This document shows positions 34,906-43,111 of a DNA stretch of 64,000 nt, one piece after another (positions within the stretch are counted from its first letter, which is position 1; the number at the start of each line of letters is the position of its first letter). A model generated the notes under the pieces. It was not told the DNA's origin. It saw only the letters and a list, made by a program, of their open reading frames with translations, and made no database searches. Source of the DNA: Noviherbaspirillum malthae (GTDB lineage Bacteria; Pseudomonadota; Gammaproteobacteria; Burkholderiales; Burkholderiaceae_D); assembly GCF_015352985.1 (NCBI RefSeq), contig NZ_JACYXF010000010.1:62001-126000 (forward strand). Direction: 5' to 3'. Both the position numbers and the translations under genes were made by a program.

Positions 34906-37272
34906 ATGAACACACAGACCGAAGCCTTCCTCAAGCAAGACAAAGCCGGCACACCCCCCGCCAACTGGGCGGAGGTCGGCAAGCAGCACCCGCATGAATC
35001 GGCAGTGCTGCATGTGCTCGGCGAGGCTACCTATACCGACGATATCCCCGAGCTGCAGGGCACTTTGCATGCCGCGCTCGGCCTCTCGCAGAAGGCGCAT
35101 GCGAAAGTGCACGGCATCGACCTCACGGAAGTGAAGAAGTCGCGCGGCGTGGTCGCGGTCTATACGTCCAAGGACATTCCCGGCACCAACGACTGCGGCC
35201 CCATCATCCATGACGACCCGATCTTCGCCGACGGCCTGGTGCAATATGTCGGCCAGCCGCTGTTCATCGTCGTCGCCGACACGCACGACAATGCCCGCCG
35301 CGCTGCCCGCCTGGCGAAGGTCGACTATGAAGAGCTGCCGGCCATCCTGACGCCGCAGGAAGCGCGCGATGCGCAATCCTTCGTGCTGCCGCCGATGCAT
35401 CTGGCGCGCGGCGACTTCAAGCGCGCATTCGAGCAGGCGCCGCATCGCGTCAAGGGCGAGCTGCATGTCGGCGGACAGGAGCAGTTCTACCTCGAAGGGC
35501 AGATCTCCTATGCGATCCCCAAGGAAGACCGGGGCATGCATGTGTATTGCTCGACCCAGCATCCTTCCGAGATGCAGCATGTGATCGCGCATGCGCTCGG
35601 CCTGCATTCGCACAACATCGTGGTCGAATGCCGGCGCATGGGCGGCGGCTTCGGCGGCAAGGAATCGCAGTCGGCCCTGTGGGCGGCGGCGGCCTCGATC
35701 AGCGCTTCGCTGCTCAATCGCCCGGTCAAGCTGCGCGCCGACCGCGACGACGACATGATGGTCACCGGCAAGCGCCACTGCTTCTACTACGAGTACGAGA
35801 TCGGCCATGACGACGAAGGCCGTATTCTCGCCGCCAAGGTCGAGATGGTGTCGCGCGCCGGCTATTCCGCCGACCTGTCGGGCCCCGTGGCGACCCGAGC
35901 GGTCTGCCACTTCGACAATGCCTACTACCTGTCGGACGTGGATATCGTGGCCATGTGCGGCAAGACGCATACCCAGTCGAATACCGCCTTTCGCGGCTTC
36001 GGCGGTCCGCAGGGCGCGATTGCGATCGAATACATCATCGATGAAATCGCCCGCAATCTCGGCAAGGATGCGCTCGACGTCCGCAAGATCAACTTCTACG
36101 GCCGCAGCGACGAGGAAGGCCGCAACGTCACCCAGTACGGCCAGAAGGTGGCGGACAATGTCATCCATGAACTGGTAGCCGAGCTCGAACAGACCAGCGA
36201 ATACCGCAGGCGCCGTGCCGAGGTGCAGGCGTTCAATGCCGGCAGCCCGGTGCTGAAAAAGGGACTTGCGATCACGCCGGTAAAGTTCGGCATCGCCTTC
36301 AACCTCACCCACCTGAACCAGGCCGGTGCGCTGGTGCACGTGTATGTCGACGGCTCGGTGCTGGTCAACCACGGCGGCACCGAGATGGGCCAGGGTATCA
36401 ATACCAAGGTGGCCCAGGTGGTCGCGCATGAACTCGGCCTCGACCTGTCGCGGGTGCGGGTTTCCGCAACCGATACCAGCAAGGTGGCCAACACCTCGGC
36501 GACTGCAGCATCCACCGGCGCCGACCTGAACGGCAAGGCGGCCCAGGATGCGGCGCGGCAGATCCGCGAGCGCCTGACCGCCTTCGCGGCACAGACCTTC
36601 AAGGTCGATGCATCGAAGATCACCTTCGCCAACAATCATGTGTACATCGACGGTATTCCCGAGCAGTTCCCGTCGCTGATCCGCAAGGCCTACAACGCCC
36701 GCATCCAGCTGTGGTCGGATGGCTTCTACGCCACGCCCGGCCTGCACTGGGATGCCGCCACCATGACAGGCAATCCCTTCTTCTATTTCGCCTACGGCGC
36801 AGCCGTCGCCGAAGTGGTGGTCGATACCCTGACTGGCGAATGGAAGCTGCTGCGCGCCGACGCGCTGTACGACGCCGGCAATTCGCTCAACCCGGCGATC
36901 GATATCGGCCAGGTAGAAGGCGCCTTCATCCAGGGCATGGGCTGGCTGACCACCGAAGAGCTGTGGTGGAACAAGGCGGGCAAGCTGATGACGCATGCGC
37001 CGTCGACTTACAAGATTCCCGGCATCTCGGATTGTCCGGATGAATTCCATGTGAAGCTGTTCAAGAACCGCAACGTCTCCGACAGCATCCACCGCTCCAA
37101 GGCGGTCGGCGAACCGCCGCTGCTGCTGCCGTTCTCGGTGTTCTTCGCCATCCGCGACGCGGTAGCGAGCGTCGGCGGCTACAAGATCAATCCGCCTCTG
37201 AATGCACCGGCCACCAGCGAAGCCATCCTCAATGCGGTGGATGCGGTTCGCGCCGGCGCGGGCGCGGCCTGA
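34906..37272 (+). CDS. xdhB: Xanthine dehydrogenase molybdopterin-binding subunit
   Basis: The 788-residue catalytic subunit, which binds the molybdenum cofactor and oxidises hypoxanthine to xanthine and xanthine to urate. Typical segments are an early GEATYTDDIPELQGTLHAALGLS, GGQEQFYLEGQISYAIP, MGGGFGGKESQ (Moco loop), FRGFGGPQG, GGTEMGQGINTK and near the C-terminus KAVGEPPLLLPFSVFFAIRDAV with the catalytic Glu. Length fits bacterial XdhB. A Shine-Dalgarno-like GGGGAAAGAGAG lies upstream of the ATG. It pairs with XdhA, and XdhC (next gene) inserts the sulfurated cofactor. Confidence 0.95.
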   Translation: MNTQTEAFLKQDKAGTPPANWAEVGKQHPHESAVLHVLGEATYTDDIPELQGTLHAALGLSQKAHAKVHGIDLTEVKKSRGVVAVYTSKDIPGTNDCGPIIHDDPIFADGLVQYVGQPLFIVVADTHDNARRAARLAKVDYEELPAILTPQEARDAQSFVLPPMHLARGDFKRAFEQAPHRVKGELHVGGQEQFYLEGQISYAIPKEDRGMHVYCSTQHPSEMQHVIAHALGLHSHNIVVECRRMGGGFGGKESQSALWAAAASISASLLNRPVKLRADRDDDMMVTGKRHCFYYEYEIGHDDEGRILAAKVEMVSRAGYSADLSGPVATRAVCHFDNAYYLSDVDIVAMCGKTHTQSNTAFRGFGGPQGAIAIEYIIDEIARNLGKDALDVRKINFYGRSDEEGRNVTQYGQKVADNVIHELVAELEQTSEYRRRRAEVQAFNAGSPVLKKGLAITPVKFGIAFNLTHLNQAGALVHVYVDGSVLVNHGGTEMGQGINTKVAQVVAHELGLDLSRVRVSATDTSKVANTSATAASTGADLNGKAAQDAARQIRERLTAFAAQTFKVDASKITFANNHVYIDGIPEQFPSLIRKAYNARIQLWSDGFYATPGLHWDAATMTGNPFFYFAYGAAVAEVVVDTLTGEWKLLRADALYDAGNSLNPAIDIGQVEGAFIQGMGWLTTEELWWNKAGKLMTHAPSTYKIPGISDCPDEFHVKLFKNRNVSDSIHRSKAVGEPPLLLPFSVFFAIRDAVASVGGYKINPPLNAPATSEAILNAVDAVRAGAGAA

Positions 37273-37288
37273 GCCTTCGGAGACGGCA

Positions 37289-38353
37289 ATGATCAACTGG
37301 CTATCCGCGCTCGACAAGCTGACCAGGGACGCAACGCCGGCCGTACTGGTGACGGTCGCCATCGTGCAGGGCTCAGGCCCGCGCGAGCCGGGCGCCAAGA
37401 TGGTGGTCACGCGCGATGCGCAGTTCGATACCATCGGCGGCGGGCATCTTGAAATGCGGGCCTGCGAAGTGGCGCGCGGGATGCTCGCCGATCCGGCCGG
37501 GCATCTTCCGGCGCTGCGGCGCATCGAGCGCTTCCCGCTCGGCCCCAGTCTCGGCCAGTGCTGTGGCGGCGTCGTGCACCTCGCGTTCGAGCGCGTCATT
37601 GCCTCGTCGCCCGCCTACGGCAGCCTGCTGAGCAGCCGCTGGCGCGACAGGCAGGACAGCTGGCGCATGGTGCCGCTGGACGAGGTTTATCCGCCGGTAC
37701 TGCTCGACGCGCGCGGCGAACCCGTCACCGACGGCCTTCCGGTTCCGCCGGCGCCTGACCGGTCGCACGGCTGCCATGTGATGCAAGACCGGAATGGAAA
37801 GCGCTGGCTGGCCGACCCCTGCCGTCCCCATCGTCCCCACCTCGTCGTGTTCGGCGCCGGCCACGTCGGCGCGGCGATCGTGCGCATGCTGGGAGAACTG
37901 CCCTGCCACGTTACCTGGGTTGACGAGCGCGACGACATGTTTCCGGACGATATTCCCGCCAACGTGAAGGTGGAAGCCACTGATATACCCGAAGCCATCG
38001 TCGATGCGGCGCCCGCCGGCTCGTCCTTCCTGGTGCTCACGCACAGCCATGCGCTCGACCAGCGTTTGTCGGAGGCCATTTTGCGCCGGAACGACGCCGG
38101 CTGGTTCGGCCTGATCGGATCGAAGACCAAGCGCATGCAGTTCGAGCACAGGCTGCGCGAGCGCGGTATTTCCGACGAGCGGCTGGCCGACATGGTATGC
38201 CCGATCGGCATTGCAGGCATCACCGGCAAGCAGCCGGCGGTAATTGCGACAGCCGTCTGCGCACAGCTGCTGCAAGTCTGGGAAGCCGAGGAGCAGGCAG
38301 CAAGCCGCCTCCTGCCCATATCGGAAAACGCGGAAACCGCCGAAGCCATCTGA
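37289..38353 (+). CDS. xdhC: Xanthine dehydrogenase accessory protein XdhC
   Basis: The 354-residue XdhC binds molybdenum cofactor and hands it, in sulfurated form, to XdhB. The N-terminal XdhC/CoxI domain shows VTVAIVQGSGPREPGAKMVV and TIGGGHLEMRA. FPLGPSLGQCCGGVV carries the paired cysteines implicated in cofactor handling. A C-terminal Rossmann-like domain begins HLVVFGAGHVGAAIVRML and ends GLIGSKTKRMQF...PIGIAGITGKQPAVIATAVCAQLL. The ATG at 37289 is 16 bases after the xdhB stop; upstream in-frame starts lie inside xdhB. Confidence 0.93.
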   Translation: MINWLSALDKLTRDATPAVLVTVAIVQGSGPREPGAKMVVTRDAQFDTIGGGHLEMRACEVARGMLADPAGHLPALRRIERFPLGPSLGQCCGGVVHLAFERVIASSPAYGSLLSSRWRDRQDSWRMVPLDEVYPPVLLDARGEPVTDGLPVPPAPDRSHGCHVMQDRNGKRWLADPCRPHRPHLVVFGAGHVGAAIVRMLGELPCHVTWVDERDDMFPDDIPANVKVEATDIPEAIVDAAPAGSSFLVLTHSHALDQRLSEAILRRNDAGWFGLIGSKTKRMQFEHRLRERGISDERLADMVCPIGIAGITGKQPAVIATAVCAQLLQVWEAEEQAASRLLPISENAETAEAI

Positions 38354-38395
38354 ATTCAATACAAAGCAACAGAAACAAGCAAGAGAAAGCAGTCA

Positions 38396-39745
38396 ATGAC
38401 CACGACCAAAGCATCGCCCGCCTGCCAGGCCTACCGCGCCAGCATTCTTCACTTCACCGCTGACCCGGCCTTCGACGACAAGGCCCATGCGTGGCATGAG
38501 GATGGACTGCTCATTATCGACAACGGCCGGGTGCATGCCGCCGGGGACTACAGCCGCCTGCGCGATGCCGTGCCGGACGGAGTCAAGGTGCAGGACTATC
38601 GCGGCAAGCTGATCGTGCCCGGCTTCATCGACACGCATATCCATTATCCGCAGACCGACATGATCGCCTCGCCGGCGCCTGGCCTGCTGCCCTGGCTGGA
38701 AACCTATACGTTCCCCACCGAGCGCAAGTTCGCCGACGGCGAGCATGCGCGCGAAGTGGCGAGCTTCTTCCTCGACGAGCTGCTGCGCTGCGGGACGACA
38801 ACGGCGATGGTCTACTGCACCGTGCATCCGTCGTCGGTGAATGCCTTTTTCGGCGAGAGCGACAAGCGCAACCTGCGCATGGTGGCCGGCAAGATCATGA
38901 TGGACCGGAACTGCCCGGAGTTCCTCAGCGATACCGCCGAAGGCGGCGCGCGCGACAGCGAGGAACTGATCAACAAATGGCACAAGCACGGCCGCCAGCT
39001 CTATGCGCTGACGCCGCGCTTCGCGCCCACCTCCACCGAGGCGCAGCTGCAGCTGGCCGGCGAACTGGCGCGCGCCTATCCCGATACCTTCCTGCAGACG
39101 CATGTGGCGGAAAACACCGATGAAGTGGCCTGGGTGAAGTCGCTGTTCCCGAAATCGCGCAGCTACCTCGACGTCTACGACCACTACGGCATGATGCGGC
39201 CGCGGGCGATGTATGCCCACTGCATCTGGCTGGACGACCATGACCGCGCCCGCATGCGCGAGACGCAGTCGGCGGCATCGATCTGCCCGACCTCCAACCT
39301 CTTCCTCGGCAGCGGCCTGTTCGATTTCGCCCGCGCCGATGCGGCGCAGGTGCCGCTGTCGCTGGCCACCGACGTCGGCGGCGGCACCTCGTTCTCCATG
39401 CTGCAGACCATGAACGAGGTCTACAAGGTAGCCCGCATGGGCGGCACCTACCTGCCCGCGCTGCGCATGTTCTACATGGCCACCCTGGGCGGCGCGCGCA
39501 GCATGCAGCTCGAAGGCACCATCGGCAATTTCGCGCCCGGCGTCGAAGCCGATTTCGTGGTGCTCGATCCCAAGGCCACGCCGCTGCTGGCACGCCGCAC
39601 GGCACGCACCGAAAGCCTGGAAGAACTGCTGTTCGCCTTCGCCCTGCTGGGCGATGACCGCGCAATCGCCGCCACCTACAGCGCCGGCAAGCAAGTTCAT
39701 TCCCGCGATACCCGTCAGGATGCACTGGAAGCGATCGAAGCCTGA
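38396..39745 (+). CDS. guaD: Guanine deaminase
   Basis: A 449-residue amidohydrolase that converts guanine to xanthine and ammonia. It starts with a small beta domain and then the metal motif GFIDTHIHYPQTDMIAS (HxH at about residue 82). YTFPTERKF, the later QTHVAENTDEV and the conserved ATDVGGGTSFSMLQTM are guanine-deaminase signatures. The Zn site uses these histidines and the ATD aspartate. It lies 42 bases after xdhC and feeds xanthine to XdhAB, so it likely closes the operon. Confidence 0.95.
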   Translation: MTTTKASPACQAYRASILHFTADPAFDDKAHAWHEDGLLIIDNGRVHAAGDYSRLRDAVPDGVKVQDYRGKLIVPGFIDTHIHYPQTDMIASPAPGLLPWLETYTFPTERKFADGEHAREVASFFLDELLRCGTTTAMVYCTVHPSSVNAFFGESDKRNLRMVAGKIMMDRNCPEFLSDTAEGGARDSEELINKWHKHGRQLYALTPRFAPTSTEAQLQLAGELARAYPDTFLQTHVAENTDEVAWVKSLFPKSRSYLDVYDHYGMMRPRAMYAHCIWLDDHDRARMRETQSAASICPTSNLFLGSGLFDFARADAAQVPLSLATDVGGGTSFSMLQTMNEVYKVARMGGTYLPALRMFYMATLGGARSMQLEGTIGNFAPGVEADFVVLDPKATPLLARRTARTESLEELLFAFALLGDDRAIAATYSAGKQVHSRDTRQDALEAIEA

Positions 39746-39962
39746 TGTCCGCACCGGGCACATGACTGGCCCGGCGCCACCGGCATCGCGGTGATGCAAG
39801 AAAACTACAACACAACTAAGTAGTGTCATTCCTCCAACCTGTCTGGGGGAATGATTAGTAGAATGGCTGCCTCAAATAATGCACACAAGCAACAAGGGCA
39901 GCCGGGAGAGGTCCGGGCCGTTGCCCGGTTCATTATTAAAACCGCATCACAATGGAGACGTC

Positions 39963-41057
39963 ATGCAACAAAGCCGCACACTGAAAACCCTGCTGATCGG
40001 CGCCGCGCTTGCCGGCGCAGCCGCCGTACCGGCGATGGCCCAAACCAATGTCACCGTGACCGGCCTGGTCGATGTCTATGCCGGAAAAATGCGCAGCGCC
40101 GGCGATGCCAGCTCGCGTTCGGTGGTCAACAGCGGCGGCATGACGACTTCCTGGTTCGGCTTCAAGGGTTCGGAAGATTTGGGCGGCGGCCTCAAGGCCA
40201 ACTTTCTGCTGACGAGCTTCATCCAGGCCGACACCGGCGTGCAGGGCCGCTTCCCCGGCGATACGCTGTGGTCGCGCGATGCGAACGTCGGCCTGTCGGG
40301 CAGCTTCGGTGCGGTATCCCTCGGCCGTGAGCTGGCGCCCCACTTCCTGCCCACCATCCTGTTCAATCCCTTCGGCGACTCCTACCAGTTCGCGCCGCTG
40401 ATCCTGCATGCGGACGTACCGCTGTTCAATGCATCGGGCTGGACCAACTCGGTCGCCGGCGATACCGGCTGGAGCAATTCGATCCGCTACCAGACGCCGA
40501 ATTTCGGCGGCCTGACCGCGAACATCCACTACCAGTTCGGCGAGATCGCAGGCAGCACCGGCCGCAACAACATCGGCATCAATGCGCTCTACTTTGCCGG
40601 TCCCCTCGCACTGACCGCGTTCTACCACAACGTCGAGATCAACAACCCGCTCAATGCCCCGGTGGGCAATGTGCAGCCGGCCGGCAACATTCCGCTCGCC
40701 TCGGGCCTGTTCGCAGCGCGCCAGACTGCATGGATGGTCGGCGGCAGCTATGACCTGACTGCAGCGAAGCTGTTTGCCACCTACGGCCAGACTTCGCACA
40801 ACATCGACCTCGACGACAAGACCCTGTCGCTCGGCGCCACCGTGCCTGCAGGTCCGGGCAAGGTGCAGGTGGCGTGGGCGCAGACCAAGCGCGAAGGCAC
40901 CGCCATCGGCGCCGACGTCAAGCGCACCACCACCGCAGTGGGTTATGATTACGACTTGTCCAAGCGGACGGACGTGTATGCGGTCTACATGAACGACCGC
41001 ATCACCCGCACCAACAACGGCAACAGCTTCGGCGTCGGCGTGCGTCACCGCTTCTGA
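39963..41057 (+). CDS. Outer-membrane general porin (Burkholderiales OmpC-like)
   Basis: A 364-residue beta-barrel porin. A signal peptide of about 23 residues ends in AMAQ, and the mature chain begins TNVTVTGLVDVYAGKM, the typical first strand of Burkholderiales porins. It ends in GVGVRHRF, with the terminal Phe needed for outer-membrane assembly. SWFGFKGSEDLGGGLKANFLL is also a family hallmark. A 217-base spacer separates it from guaD, and a strong terminator follows. Its place after purine genes suggests it could let purines cross the outer membrane, but that is only context. Confidence 0.9.
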   Translation: MQQSRTLKTLLIGAALAGAAAVPAMAQTNVTVTGLVDVYAGKMRSAGDASSRSVVNSGGMTTSWFGFKGSEDLGGGLKANFLLTSFIQADTGVQGRFPGDTLWSRDANVGLSGSFGAVSLGRELAPHFLPTILFNPFGDSYQFAPLILHADVPLFNASGWTNSVAGDTGWSNSIRYQTPNFGGLTANIHYQFGEIAGSTGRNNIGINALYFAGPLALTAFYHNVEINNPLNAPVGNVQPAGNIPLASGLFAARQTAWMVGGSYDLTAAKLFATYGQTSHNIDLDDKTLSLGATVPAGPGKVQVAWAQTKREGTAIGADVKRTTTAVGYDYDLSKRTDVYAVYMNDRITRTNNGNSFGVGVRHRF

Positions 41058-41082
41058 TACCGCCAGCTGCGCATCGCTGCAC

Positions 41083-41110
41083 CGCCCGGCACCGCCGGGC
41101 GTTTTGCTTT
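41083..41110 (+). terminator. Rho-independent terminator after the porin gene
   Basis: CGCCCGGC (41083-41090) and GCCGGGCG (41094-41101) form a perfect 8-bp stem with loop ACC, followed by TTTTGCTTTG. It lies 25 bases past the porin stop. Confidence 0.85.
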
Positions 41111-41158
41111 GTGCGGCGGTCATTGCATCGGGAAGCCAAGGTCAGGAAGAATCGGAGA

Positions 41159-41938
41159 ATGACGGAATCGAACTTTACCCATCGCGGTGCCACGCTCGCC
41201 GCAGGCGAGATCAGCGAACAGGAATGGCAGGTGCGCCGCGACCTCGCCGCCTGCTACCGGCTGTGCGCGTTGAGGCAATGGGACGATCTCATTTACACGC
41301 ACATCTCGGCGGCCGTTCCCGATGAGCCGGGACGATTCCTGATCAATCCCTTCGGCTACCGCTTCGATGAAATCACCGCATCGAATCTGGTCAAGATCGA
41401 CCTGCAGGGCAATATCATCGGCGGCAACGGCTATCGCATCAATGTCACCGGCTTCGCCATTCATGCAGCCGTCCATGCCGCGCGCGCCGATGCGCAATGC
41501 GTGATGCATCTGCATAATGTCAACGGCATCGCGGTCGGAGCGCAGGAAGCCGGCCTGCTGCCGCTGTCGCAGCATGCCTTGCGCTTCTACGAACAGATCG
41601 GCTATCACGCCTATGAAGGACTCGCCTTGTCGGCGAACGAGCAAGAGCGCCTCGTCGAAAAGCTCGGCTCCCATCCTGCGATGCTGCTGCGCAATCACGG
41701 CACCCTCACCTGCGGCCGCACGGTCGCCGAAGCATTTGTTTTGATGGATACCCTCGACAAGGCCTGCGAGATACAGATCAAGGCCCAGTCCGGCGGCACG
41801 CGTCTTGTCATGCCCGATGCCGCCACCTGCGCCAGGACTCATCTCGAACTGATCGGAGACGGCTCGCCGGAAGGCGCCTTGGAATGGCCGGCGCTACTCA
41901 GGCAGCTGGACCAGCTTTCCCCCGCCTACAAGAATTAA
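41159..41938 (+). CDS. Class II aldolase/adducin family protein
   Basis: A 259-residue cytosolic class II aldolase/adducin-fold protein. Members use a Zn2+ held by histidines to cleave or isomerise phosphosugars or to decarboxylate, while adducin relatives are not enzymes. Visible motifs are HISAAVPDEPGRFLINPFG (about residue 44), MHLHNVNGIAV with the metal-binding HxH, and MLLRNHGTLTCGRTVAEAF with the third His. The ATG at 41159 is chosen over 41111 because conserved sequence begins at about residue 20 and the added N-terminus is basic and unrelated. The 4-OT-family gene starts 19 bases after it, so the two probably share a transcript. The substrate is unknown. Confidence 0.88.
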   Translation: MTESNFTHRGATLAAGEISEQEWQVRRDLAACYRLCALRQWDDLIYTHISAAVPDEPGRFLINPFGYRFDEITASNLVKIDLQGNIIGGNGYRINVTGFAIHAAVHAARADAQCVMHLHNVNGIAVGAQEAGLLPLSQHALRFYEQIGYHAYEGLALSANEQERLVEKLGSHPAMLLRNHGTLTCGRTVAEAFVLMDTLDKACEIQIKAQSGGTRLVMPDAATCARTHLELIGDGSPEGALEWPALLRQLDQLSPAYKN

Positions 41939-41957
41939 TCACCTGCAAGGAGTTTCC

Positions 41958-42140
41958 ATGCCCACCATCCACGTTGAAATGTTTGAAGGCCGCACTACCG
42001 AACAGAAGCGCGACTTCGTCAAGGCCGTCACCGAGGCGGCGGTCGCCACGCTCGGCTGCAAGCCGGAGTCGGTGGACATCATCATCCAGGATGTGAAGAA
42101 GGAGAACTGGGCCACCGGCGGCAAGCTCTGGTCCGACTGA
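41958..42140 (+). CDS. 4-Oxalocrotonate tautomerase family protein
   Basis: A 60-residue small tautomerase. After Met removal it begins PTIHVEMFEGRTTEQKRDFVKAVTEA, with the catalytic N-terminal Pro and the usual EGRTxEQK segment. A Shine-Dalgarno (AAGGAG) precedes the ATG. It probably forms a hexamer and tautomerises an unsaturated keto/enol acid. Pairing with a class II aldolase-family gene hints at one short catabolic step for an oxo-acid, but no pathway is visible. Confidence 0.9.
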   Translation: MPTIHVEMFEGRTTEQKRDFVKAVTEAAVATLGCKPESVDIIIQDVKKENWATGGKLWSD

Positions 42141-42313
42141 TCGCAGCGGGCACGCTTCCCGCAAGGAAGCCGGGCGCTTCGTCAGGCTGTTTCTTTCCTG
42201 ACAATCCTGATGCAGCGGCGCAACCGGAATTGACCGGCAGGGCATTCGGCAGCGAATTCGCATTGCACCGGCAATTTTGTCCATTATCATGAATGGATGA
42301 AGGAGTCATTGCC

Positions 42314-42661
42314 ATGAAAACCTCTTTGCTAGTCCTGACCGCAACCGGCGCCTTATGCGCAGTACTTCCGCCGGCACACGCCGGCGGCAATGTCCAGTGG
42401 TCGTTATCGGTCGGCAGCGGCGTACCTGTCTATGTGCCGCCACCCGTCGTCGTTTATGAACCGCCCCAATACATCTACGGGCCGCCGCCTTCTGCCTTTC
42501 CCGACAGGCCGGTGTATTACCAGTACCAGGCGCCGCCACCGCCGGTGCATTATGTGGTGCCGGGACCGGTGATTCAGTATCAGCCGCAGCCTTACTATCA
42601 TCACCATCATCACGGTCATGGTTATGGCCGAGGTCCTGAACGCAGCAGCCTGCGGCGTTAA
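42314..42661 (+). CDS. Exported Pro/Tyr/His-rich small protein
   Basis: A 115-residue protein with a signal peptide (MKTSLLVLTATGALCAVLPPAHAGG, cleavage near AHA/GG). The rest is low-complexity: many PPP and YxPP motifs, a PYYHHHHHGHGYG histidine run and a basic tail. A Shine-Dalgarno-like AAGGAG lies upstream. Such proteins are common and unexplained in Burkholderiales; the His run could bind metal. No specific family is recognised. Confidence 0.75.
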   Translation: MKTSLLVLTATGALCAVLPPAHAGGNVQWSLSVGSGVPVYVPPPVVVYEPPQYIYGPPPSAFPDRPVYYQYQAPPPPVHYVVPGPVIQYQPQPYYHHHHHGHGYGRGPERSSLRR

Positions 42662-43111
42662 GCAAACATGCCTGCCGCCTGACTTCACGCCTCGCATCGA
42701 CAACGCCTTCCACAGAGAGCGCATGAAATCTGTTTGCCTTGGCGGATGAAGCACCTCAGGCCCTGGGAACATCCTCTGCGTCACCGCCATCCAATGTATG
42801 AAACATGACATAGCGCGCAGCTTGGCGGCTATTGTCATTGGCTCCTTGAAAGGCGCTTCCCGCAAGCGCAGGACATGGCGGTCCGGCCCTCTTGACTTGA
42901 GAGGGCGAGAATCAAGGAAGCGCTGCTGCATATAACCGGGTTAAGGTGCCGTTGTCTTCAATAAGTTCTCGTTTGATTTTTAAATTCCCGGCACGGATGT
43001 CAGGTATTTGATTTAGATTAAGCCCGATTAAGAACAGGATTTCGGCATCGAACATGTGCCGGCTGCTTCACGTCAGAGACGGACCTGAACAAATTCGACG
43101 TGGAGCACCCA
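42662..43111. other. 450-base intergenic region, no gene seen
   Basis: The spacer between two exported-protein genes becomes AT-rich toward its 3' end (TTTTTAAATT, GATTTAGATTAAG), where the promoter of the lipoprotein gene is expected. No clear dyad or RNA gene is recognised. Confidence 0.4.

Noticed and set aside
34777..37599. Long open frame on the minus strand opposite xdhB
   Set aside because: xdhB motifs on the plus strand are unmistakable. The opposite frame has no motif and arises from GC-rich third positions.
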